This document shows positions 30,200-36,574 of a DNA stretch of 36,574 bases, in pieces (within the stretch, counting starts at the first letter, position 1; each line of letters begins with the position of its first letter). The position numbers and the translations under genes were made by a program. The stretch comes from Bradyrhizobium sp. 141 (GTDB taxonomy: Bacteria > Pseudomonadota > Alphaproteobacteria > Rhizobiales > Xanthobacteraceae). The notes under the pieces were generated by a model. The model was given only the letters and a program-made list of their open reading frames with translations, was not told where the DNA came from and ran no database searches. The stretch is taken from contig NZ_JADPKR010000041.1 in NCBI RefSeq assembly GCF_023074055.1, positions 1-36,574 of the forward strand. Direction: 5' to 3'.

Positions 30200-32356
30200 C
30201 TACTCCGCCGCCTCGCTATGCCCCAGCCGTGCGTTCAGCTTGCGGATCAGCTCCTCCGCCGCGTCCGCGATCACGGTGCCCGGCGGGAAGATCGCCTCGG
30301 CCCCGGCGGCATAGAGCGCATCGTAATCCTGCGGCGGCACCACGCCGCCGACGATGATCATGATGTCGTCCCGGCCCTGCTTCTTCAGCGCGGCCTTCAG
30401 CTCCGGCACGGCGGTGAGATGGGCAGCTGCGAGCGAGGAGACGCCGAGGATGTGGACGTCGTTCTCGACCGCCTGCCGCGCCGCTTCGTCGGCGGTCGCA
30501 AACAGCGGCCCGATATCGACGTCGAAGCCGATATCGGCAAACGCGGACGCAATCACCTTCTGGCCGCGGTCGTGGCCGTCCTGGCCAATTTTCGCGACAA
30601 GAATGCGCGGGCGGCGGCCTTCAGCCTCCTCGAACGCGTCGATCAGCGCCTGAACCTTCTCGACCTGGTTACCCATGCTGGACGCCTCCCGCTTGTAGAC
30701 GCCGGTGATGGATTTGATCTCGGCGCGGTGCCGGCCGAAGACCTTCTCCATTGCGTCCGAGATTTCGCCGACGGTCGCCTTGGCCCGCGCCGCGTCGATG
30801 GCGAGCGCGAGCAGATTGCCGTTGCCTTCACCGGCCGAACGCGTGATCGCGGCGAGCGCGGCATCGACGTCCTTCTGACTGCGCTCGCTCTTCAGCCGCG
30901 TCAGCTTGTCGATCTGCAGGCGCCGGACATTGGTGTTGTCGACCTTCAGGATGTCGATCGGCATCTCGTCGGTCGGCTTGTACTTGTTGACGCCGATCAC
31001 CGCCTGCTTGCCGGCATCGATGCGGGCCTGCGTCTTGGCGGAAGCTTCCTCGATACGCAGCTTCGGCAGGCCGGCCTCGATCGCCTTGGCCATGCCGCCG
31101 AGTTCCTCGACCTCCTGGATGTGGGCCCAGGCCTTCGCGGCGAGGTCGCGCGTGAGCCGCTCGACATAATACGAGCCGCCCCAGGGGTCGATGATGCGGG
31201 TGGTGCCGCTCTCCTGCTGCAGAAACAGCTGGGTGTTGCGGGCGATGCGCGCCGAGAAATCGGTTGGCAGTGCCAGCGCTTCGTCGAGCGCGTTGGTGTG
31301 CAGCGACTGGGTGTGGCCTTGCGTCGCCGCCATCGCCTCGACGGTGGTGCGCATCACGTTGTTGAAGACATCCTGCGCGGTCAGCGACCAGCCCGAGGTC
31401 TGGCTGTGTGTGCGCAGCGAGAGCGAGCGTGGATCCCTAGGGTTGAAAGGCTTCAAGAGCTTGGCCCAAAGCAGGCGCGCGGCGCGCAGCTTGGCGACCT
31501 CCATGAAGAAGTTCATGCCGATCGCCCAGAAGAACGACAGGCGCGGCGCGAAGCGGTCGACGTCGAGGCCCGCGGCAAGGCCGGCGCGCAAATATTCGAC
31601 GCCGTCGGCGAGCGTATAGGCAAGCTCGAGGTCCTGCGTCGCGCCGGCCTCCTGCATGTGATAGCCGGAAATCGAGATCGAATTGTATTTCGGCATCTTT
31701 TGCGAGGTGTAGGCGAAGATGTCCGAGATGATCCGCATCGAGGGCGTGGGCGGATAGATGTACGTGTTGCGCACCATGAACTCTTTCAGAATGTCGTTCT
31801 GAATGGTGCCCGACAGCTTCTCCGGCGGCACGCCCTGTTCCTCGGCGGCCGCGACATAGAGCGCGAGGATCGGCAGCACCGCGCCGTTCATGGTCATGGA
31901 CACGCTCATCTGGTCGAGCGGAATCCCCGCGAACAGCGTGCGCATGTCGTAGATGGAATCGATGGCAACGCCGGCCATGCCGACGTCGCCGCCGACGCGC
32001 GGATGATCGCTGTCATAGCCGCGGTGGGTCGCGAGATCGAAGGCGACCGAAAGGCCCTTCTGTCCGGCCGCCAGGTTGCGGCGGTAGAACGCGTTGGAAT
32101 CCTCCGCCGTGGAGAAGCCGGCATATTGCCTGACCGTCCAGGGCTGGTTGACGTACATGGTCGGGTAGGGGCCGCGCAGATAGGGCGAGATGCCGGGATA
32201 GGTCTCGAGGAAGTCGAGCCCGGCAAGATCGGCCTCGCCATAAGCGGGCTTCACCAGAATTCCCTCGGGCGTCAGCCAGGGGTCGGCGCTGCCGGCGGGC
32301 GCTGCTGTGGTTGCCCTCTCGAAGGCGACGTTAGCGAAATTCGGAATGCGGCTCAT
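30200..32356 (-). CDS. mutB: Methylmalonyl-CoA mutase, catalytic (large) subunit
   Basis: Adenosylcobalamin enzyme that rearranges (R)-methylmalonyl-CoA to succinyl-CoA, ending propionyl-CoA breakdown. With the chosen start ([13 protein letters not shown]) it has 718 residues, the usual size. The N-terminal TIM barrel includes [25 protein letters not shown] residues (here [20 protein letters not shown]) for substrate binding. The C-terminal cobalamin-binding domain has DGHDRG with the axial-ligand histidine H595, and a later VGGVVP segment. An ATG at 32380 would overlap the upstream gene by 8 bp and add 8 residues; it is less family-like. It is the last gene of the mutA-mutB pair, possibly followed by the DUF3298 gene. 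The small subunit is encoded upstream in a fused gene. Confidence 0.95.
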   Translation of the reverse strand: MSRIPNFANVAFERATTAAPAGSADPWLTPEGILVKPAYGEADLAGLDFLETYPGISPYLRGPYPTMYVNQPWTVRQYAGFSTAEDSNAFYRRNLAAGQKGLSVAFDLATHRGYDSDHPRVGGDVGMAGVAIDSIYDMRTLFAGIPLDQMSVSMTMNGAVLPILALYVAAAEEQGVPPEKLSGTIQNDILKEFMVRNTYIYPPTPSMRIISDIFAYTSQKMPKYNSISISGYHMQEAGATQDLELAYTLADGVEYLRAGLAAGLDVDRFAPRLSFFWAIGMNFFMEVAKLRAARLLWAKLLKPFNPRDPRSLSLRTHSQTSGWSLTAQDVFNNVMRTTVEAMAATQGHTQSLHTNALDEALALPTDFSARIARNTQLFLQQESGTTRIIDPWGGSYYVERLTRDLAAKAWAHIQEVEELGGMAKAIEAGLPKLRIEEASAKTQARIDAGKQAVIGVNKYKPTDEMPIDILKVDNTNVRRLQIDKLTRLKSERSQKDVDAALAAITRSAGEGNGNLLALAIDAARAKATVGEISDAMEKVFGRHRAEIKSITGVYKREASSMGNQVEKVQALIDAFEEAEGRRPRILVAKIGQDGHDRGQKVIASAFADIGFDVDIGPLFATADEAARQAVENDVHILGVSSLAAAHLTAVPELKAALKKQGRDDIMIIVGGVVPPQDYDALYAAGAEAIFPPGTVIADAAEELIRKLNARLGHSEAAE

Positions 32357-32372
32357 GGCTTCAACCATATCA

Positions 32373-34706
32373 TCAATCATGATCCGGATGCTGATGGCTG
32401 ACGATGGTCGCCATCTTCTCCGGTCCGTAATTCTGTTGCGTCGTCTGGCTCGGCAGGTTGGCGATGCCGACCACCCAGCCGAGGCGGGATTCAGTGCCGA
32501 ACTGCCGCGTCGGGATCACCCGGTCGGGGCGGTCGAAGGCTCCGGTCATGATCTCGACCCGGTCGCCGTCGATGCGGCCAAAGCTCAGCGGCGTGCCGCA
32601 GGCGGGGCAAAAGCCGCGCTCGGCGATGGTGGAGGAGCGGAAGAACGACGGCTGTCCCTTGGTCCAGGCAAAGTCCGTCTTGTTGATGTCGGCGAAGGAG
32701 GCGAACGGCGCGCCGCTGGCCTTCTGGCACATCCGGCAGTGGCAGATCGAAATCTTGTTCGGTGCCGTCATGACTCCAAAGCGTACTGCGCCGCATTGGC
32801 AGCCGCCGGTGAGAACGGGTTTAGAGGTGTCGGTCATGCCTGCTCCATCCGGTCGATAGGCGTCCTGCAGTGTCGCAAGCGCATCGCCGCCGGCGAAGAC
32901 GAAACCGGTGACGCCGGCCGCGCGCAGGGCCGCCTCGGCATCGGTCGGGCGGCCTGCCAGATAGATATGTCTGCCGCCCGCCGTTTGCAGGGCCTTCGCC
33001 GCAGCTTCCGCGTGTTCCGCATAGAGCTTGTCGCTGGAACAAAGGCAGGCAAGCGCCGCGCCGGACGCCTTGAAGGCGGCAGCCAACTTGGCCGGATCGG
33101 CAAAGCCCTCGCTGTCCGCGGCCTCGATACCGCCGGCCTCGAAGAAGCTCTTGGCGAAGGTCGCGCGCGCCGTGAAATCGGCGGGCGTGCCGAGATTGGC
33201 CAGAAATACTTTTGGCCGCGCGCCGCGCGACTTGAGCGCCGCATCGGACTTGTCGCGCAGCGCCTCGAACGGTTGCGCAAGCCGGATCGGCGGTAGCGCG
33301 TCAAACTTGTATTTCTGCTCGCCATACGGTGCCAGCGCGACCGGCGTCGCTTTCAGCACCTTCGTTTCGCTCTCGTGCAGGTTCGGAAACTCGCTGGCGC
33401 CGGTCAGCACGTCGCGGCGTTTTGCGATGTTGGCGTCACGCGCCTTTCGCGCGGCCGCGACCTTGCTCTGAAACAGGCCTTGCTGAAGCGCGGCGAAGGC
33501 GCCGCCGGCTGTCTCGCTCTCCTGGAATAGCGCCCACGCGGCCTCGCACAGCTGCGCGGTCAACGTCTCGATGCCGCCGGCGCCGGCCGCAGGATCGCTG
33601 ACCTTGCCGAGGTTGCTTTCTTCCAGCAGCAAGGCTTGCGTGTTGCGGGCCACGCGCCGCGCGAACGGATCAGGCAGGCCGAGCGCCAGCGTGTGCGGCA
33701 GCACGGTGATCGCGTTGGCACCGGCGAGCCCGGCGGCAAACGTCGCGATGGTCGCCCGCAGCATGTTCACGTAGGGGTCGCGCTGCGTCAGCATGCGCCA
33801 GGCGGTATCGGCGGCGATGAACAGCGGTTTTGGCGTCAGCCCGCAGGCCGTCTCGATGCGAGCCCATAAGAGCCGCAGTGCGCGGAATTTGGCCATGGTC
33901 AGGAACTGATCGGCATCGGCGGCAAGCCGCGCATAGACCATGCCTTGCGCCTGTTCCAGAGGAATGCCGGCGCCTTCGATCGCGCGCAGGTAAGCCACGC
34001 CGCAGGCGAGCACGAAGGCAAGCTCCTGCACCTCGGAGCCGCCGGCGTCGTGGATCACGCGCCCGTCGGCCGAGGTGAACGGTCCCTTGAAGCCGAGCCC
34101 GGCGAGCCCCTTGATGGCGCCGGTGACGGCCGGAGCAATCTCCTCCCAGGTATAGGGACTGTGGCCCCACACCGCGCCGGCCGCGAGCGGATCGAGCCCG
34201 AAGCGGATGTCGCAGGCGGCGGGATCGAGGCCCCGGCTCTTCACATATTCCGCGACATGGATCGCCGCCATCCGCGATTGCGGACCGATCTGGAGCTCGA
34301 GGCCGATGCCGGCATCGAGATGAACGTCCTTCAAGACTTTTGCGACCGCATCCGCCGAAGGTTCCAGGCCGAAACCATGAGCGCCGCTGCCGCCGGCGAA
34401 CACCAGAGCGAGCCCGGTCGCGCCATTCTCCAGATCAGTCAGCGCTTGGGCATTCGCGAGCGCCGCATCGGGATGGTCGATCCGCTGGATGATTTGCCAG
34501 GGCGCGGCGGCCGGCCGCCCCACCACCGGCGCAACGCCTTTGGCGCGCGGATAGAGCGGCTCGATCTTCAGGCCGTCATAGGTCTTGCCGACCAGCTTTT
34601 CGAACGGCGCGCCCTTCAGCACGCCATCGACCAGCTTGCGCCAGTCTTCGACGGTTGCTTGAGGAAAATCCGCCGCCAGCGGCAGGTCGTCAGTCACGGA
34701 GGTCAT
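32373..34706 (-). CDS. mutA: Methylmalonyl-CoA mutase small subunit fused to a GFA-type zinc protein
   Basis: A 777-residue fusion. Residues 1-623 are the mutase small subunit (inactive barrel plus degenerate B12-binding domain lacking the DxHxxG histidine), which pairs with MutB. Residues 624-777 are a complete GFA/CENP-V-type zinc domain: C636-x-C638, C655-H-C657-x-x-C660, and C700-x-x-C703, with [11 protein letters not shown] and GTPLSFG. At the junction is an ATG (32837) with its own GGAG ribosome site 5 bp upstream, and in the +1 frame the mutase would end ...RMEQA-stop with TGA inside ATGA. This suggests two genes joined by a single-base change near 32850-32856. A separate GFA product could still be made from the internal ATG. 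The fusion is unusual for this family; a sequence error is possible. Confidence 0.9.
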   Translation of the reverse strand: MTSVTDDLPLAADFPQATVEDWRKLVDGVLKGAPFEKLVGKTYDGLKIEPLYPRAKGVAPVVGRPAAAPWQIIQRIDHPDAALANAQALTDLENGATGLALVFAGGSGAHGFGLEPSADAVAKVLKDVHLDAGIGLELQIGPQSRMAAIHVAEYVKSRGLDPAACDIRFGLDPLAAGAVWGHSPYTWEEIAPAVTGAIKGLAGLGFKGPFTSADGRVIHDAGGSEVQELAFVLACGVAYLRAIEGAGIPLEQAQGMVYARLAADADQFLTMAKFRALRLLWARIETACGLTPKPLFIAADTAWRMLTQRDPYVNMLRATIATFAAGLAGANAITVLPHTLALGLPDPFARRVARNTQALLLEESNLGKVSDPAAGAGGIETLTAQLCEAAWALFQESETAGGAFAALQQGLFQSKVAAARKARDANIAKRRDVLTGASEFPNLHESETKVLKATPVALAPYGEQKYKFDALPPIRLAQPFEALRDKSDAALKSRGARPKVFLANLGTPADFTARATFAKSFFEAGGIEAADSEGFADPAKLAAAFKASGAALACLCSSDKLYAEHAEAAAKALQTAGGRHIYLAGRPTDAEAALRAAGVTGFVFAGGDALATLQDAYRPDGAGMTDTSKPVLTGGCQCGAVRFGVMTAPNKISICHCRMCQKASGAPFASFADINKTDFAWTKGQPSFFRSSTIAERGFCPACGTPLSFGRIDGDRVEIMTGAFDRPDRVIPTRQFGTESRLGWVVGIANLPSQTTQQNYGPEKMATIVSHQHPDHD

Positions 34707-34787
34707 GCGGCGAGGGGCTCCCGAAAATCTTGTTATTCGCAGGCGAAATTGCCACGGCGGACCGTCCCTGCAAACGGTTGTTTTTGG

Positions 34788-35279
34788 TTAACCGGTATCC
34801 GGAAGCCGCTCAATGCCTTGCGTCGAGACGCTGGCGAGGCCGTCACGCACACGAATGCCTGAGATCACGCGCTCCGGCGCGATTTCGGCCAGCGGCACCA
34901 GCACGAAGGCGCGCTCGAACAGGCGCGGATGCGGCAGGGTCAGATCGGGCTTCTGCAAGGACACGTCGTCATAGGCGATCATGTCGAGATCGAGCGTGCG
35001 CGGGCCCCAGCGCCGTTCCTTGTCACGCGTGCGACCGAATTTCTGCTCGACCTTCTGCAGCACGAACAATAGCGCGTGCGGATCGAGACTGGTCTCGATC
35101 TCGATGCAGGCATTGATGAAGGGGGCCTGGTCCTCGTCGCCCCAGGGCGGCGTCGCGTAGTCGGAGGAGCGCGCGATCAGCGCACCTTGCGCCACGCCGC
35201 AGATATGCGCGATCGCCTTGGCGAACGTCGCGCGGACATCGCCGACATTGCCGCCGAGCGCGATCAGGACGCTTGCCAT
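34788..35279 (-). CDS. folK: 2-amino-4-hydroxy-6-hydroxymethyldihydropteridine diphosphokinase (HPPK)
   Basis: Transfers pyrophosphate from ATP to 6-hydroxymethyl-dihydropterin in folate synthesis. The 163-residue protein starts MASVLIALGGNVGD (the family start) and has the signature RWGPRTLDLDMIAYDD with the metal-binding DLD, then LPHPRLFERAFVLVPLAEIAP. I place the start at the ATG overlapping the folB stop by one base (TGATG); an upstream extension is just folB read in another frame. It is the third gene in folP-folB-folK and is probably co-expressed. It lies 81 bp upstream of mutA. Confidence 0.95.
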   Translation of the reverse strand: MASVLIALGGNVGDVRATFAKAIAHICGVAQGALIARSSDYATPPWGDEDQAPFINACIEIETSLDPHALLFVLQKVEQKFGRTRDKERRWGPRTLDLDMIAYDDVSLQKPDLTLPHPRLFERAFVLVPLAEIAPERVISGIRVRDGLASVSTQGIERLPDTG

Positions 35280-35647
35280 CAGGGGTGCCGCGAGCGCGTC
35301 AGCATGATGCCGACGTCGTCGAAGATCGCGGCGATCGGCGCATGCGGCTTGTGCACGGTGATCTTCACGGCGCGGATGCGCGGGAAGTTGGACAGGATGG
35401 CGTCGGCCACCGCGCCGGCGGCGCGCTCCAAAAGCTTGTAATTGGTGTTCTTGAATGCCGCCGTCGTCGTCGCCACGACGTCGGCGTAGGAGACCGTATC
35501 GGCGAGCCGGTCGCTGCGCGAGGGCTCCGACAGGTCGGTATAGAGTTCGAGATCGATGACGAAGCGCTGGCCGACTTCGGTCTCGTGATCCATCACGCCG
35601 TGGCGGGCATGGATCGACAGGCCGGTGACGAAGATCGTATCGGTCAT
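35279..35647 (-). CDS. folB: Dihydroneopterin aldolase
   Basis: Splits 7,8-dihydroneopterin to 6-hydroxymethyl-dihydropterin and glycolaldehyde. At 122 residues it has normal length. The family residues are present: ARHGVMDHETEVGQRFVIDLELYTDL near the N-terminus (with the conserved E in the HET-E region), SYADVV, ALLERAAGAVADAIL-like helix (here KLLERAAGAVADAIL) and VKITVHKPHAPI. Start overlaps the folP stop by ATGA and the stop touches the folK start. Enzyme forms an octamer in known cases. Confidence 0.93.
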   Translation of the reverse strand: MTDTIFVTGLSIHARHGVMDHETEVGQRFVIDLELYTDLSEPSRSDRLADTVSYADVVATTTAAFKNTNYKLLERAAGAVADAILSNFPRIRAVKITVHKPHAPIAAIFDDVGIMLTRSRHP

Positions 35648-36504
35648 TGCTTGCCCTCGATTGCGTTCGCGACCCGCAAGGCCTGCAAGGTCTCGGCGAC
35701 GTCATGGGTCCGAATGATTTTTGCGCCGCGCTGCGCGGCGATCAGATGCGCGGCGATCGAGCCGGCGAGCCGCTCCTTCGGCTCGGACGGCGACGCCGAG
35801 GCGATGAAGCGTTTTCGCGAGGCACCAACGAGGATTGGCAGGCCGAACATCTCGAATTCGCGCAGCCGCGCCAGCGCGGTCATGCTCTGCTCGGCGGTCT
35901 TGCCGAAGCCGATGCCGGGATCGAGCACGATTTTTTCGCGCGCAATGCCGGCCTTTGCGGCGATATCCAGCGAACGCAGGAAGAACGTCTTCATGTCCGT
36001 GATGATGTCGATGGCGGGATCGGCGTCGTCGCGGTTGTGCATGACGATGACGGGGACGCCTCTTGCGGCCACCAGGGGGGCCATCGCGGCGTCGCGTTGC
36101 AGGCCCCAGACGTCGTTGGCGATCGCCGCGCCCTGATCGAGCGCGAAGGCCACCACTTCCGCCTTCATGCTGTCGATCGAGACCGGCACGCCGAGTGCAA
36201 CCACGCCCGCCAGCACCGGCTTGAGCCGGGCGAGCTCGTCGTCCGCCGTGACCGCCTTGGCGCCCCTGTAGGGCCGGGTGGACTCGGCACCGATATCGAT
36301 GATGTCGACGCCATCAGCGATCATCGCCCGCGCCCGCGCGAGCGCCTGCTCGGGCGCGATGAACTCGCCGCCGTCGGAGAAGGAGTCCGGGGTGATGTTG
36401 AGCACTCCCATCACCGCCGGAATGGGCCGTTCCAGCAGCGTCCGCAGCGCATCTAGCCCGGCCGAGCCGGCCGGCGGGACGGATGGGGAGGGCGAGGCAT
36501 TCAT
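35644..36504 (-). CDS. folP: Dihydropteroate synthase
   Basis: Condenses 6-hydroxymethyl-dihydropterin pyrophosphate with p-aminobenzoate to dihydropteroate; target of sulfonamides. The 286 residues (start at MNASPSPSVP; an upstream ATG 22 codons earlier is Pro-rich and not family-like) contain the TIM-barrel motifs MGVLNITPDSFSDGG (32-46), IDIGAESTRPY (69-79), the NDVWG segment, DPGIGFGKT and GASRKRFI. It is first in the folP-folB-folK operon, with ATGA overlap to folB. Confidence 0.95.
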   Translation of the reverse strand: MNASPSPSVPPAGSAGLDALRTLLERPIPAVMGVLNITPDSFSDGGEFIAPEQALARARAMIADGVDIIDIGAESTRPYRGAKAVTADDELARLKPVLAGVVALGVPVSIDSMKAEVVAFALDQGAAIANDVWGLQRDAAMAPLVAARGVPVIVMHNRDDADPAIDIITDMKTFFLRSLDIAAKAGIAREKIVLDPGIGFGKTAEQSMTALARLREFEMFGLPILVGASRKRFIASASPSEPKERLAGSIAAHLIAAQRGAKIIRTHDVAETLQALRVANAIEGKQ

Positions 36505-36574
36505 GCGACCCGCTTTGCGCGGGCGGGGAGAGGGAGTCAAGCGGGGAGGGGGTGGATGAGCAGCCATCAAGAGC

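Noticed and set aside
29126..32401. A 1091-codon plus-strand open frame opposite mutB
   Set aside because: Same kind of antisense shadow; mutB is certain and the frame has no domain-like hydrophobic pattern.

Overview
The window looks like a chromosomal segment of a Bradyrhizobium-type alphaproteobacterium (Rhizobiales). The evidence is high GC with strong third-position GC, a sigma/anti-sigma pair whose two cysteines (129 and 179) match what I remember of Bradyrhizobium EcfF/OsrA, a neighbouring gene pair resembling the Rhizobiales families TIGR03808/TIGR03809, and several intergenic palindromic repeat families typical of Bradyrhizobium. I see no rRNA, tRNA, CRISPR array, transposase, prophage or integrative element. 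This is core or near-core chromosome rather than a mobile island.

Layout. 1-2839: a short-chain dehydrogenase, a small membrane protein and a class III CoA-transferase with unusual domain order. 2980-7376: a two-gene RND heavy-metal-type efflux operon, convergent with a LysE exporter. 8238-12998 (all minus): a Tat-exported amidohydrolase, a P-loop kinase-like protein, a TolC-type outer membrane channel, an enoyl-CoA hydratase and a low-complexity exported protein. 13213-20257 holds regulation: EcfF/OsrA (redox-responsive sigma/anti-sigma), a DUF2336 protein, a membrane diguanylate cyclase, then a second ECF sigma - anti-sigma - subtilisin operon. 20341-20514: a candidate small RNA with a clear intrinsic terminator, then a dispersed repeat. 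20806-23565: an uncharacterised Pro/Ala-rich protein and a Tat-exported beta-helix protein, separated by a GIY-YIG nuclease gene flanked by near-identical repeats. 23764-34706: pyroglutamyl peptidase/MeaB, a tripartite tricarboxylate transporter (TctABC), an SRPBCC protein, a DUF3298-like exported protein and methylmalonyl-CoA mutase (mutA, mutB). 34788-36504: the folate genes folP-folB-folK.

How it fits together. MutA/MutB convert methylmalonyl-CoA to succinyl-CoA and MeaB is the GTPase that protects and reloads the mutase; the enoyl-CoA hydratase and CoA-transferase are general acyl-CoA enzymes. The RND pump lacks its own outer membrane channel; the TolC protein in the window is a possible but unproven partner. 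The two sigma/anti-sigma pairs point to envelope and oxidative stress sensing.

The most interesting features are: (1) the second sigma operon, where the periplasmic end of the anti-sigma factor looks like a protease propeptide (I9-like fold) and is followed directly by a subtilisin with a similar propeptide, suggesting a protease-sensing signalling loop; (2) a mutA gene fused in frame to a GFA-type zinc protein, apparently by a one-base change that removed a normal ATGA gene junction; (3) the candidate small RNA; (4) the repeat-flanked GIY-YIG gene, whose repeats show compensatory stem changes.
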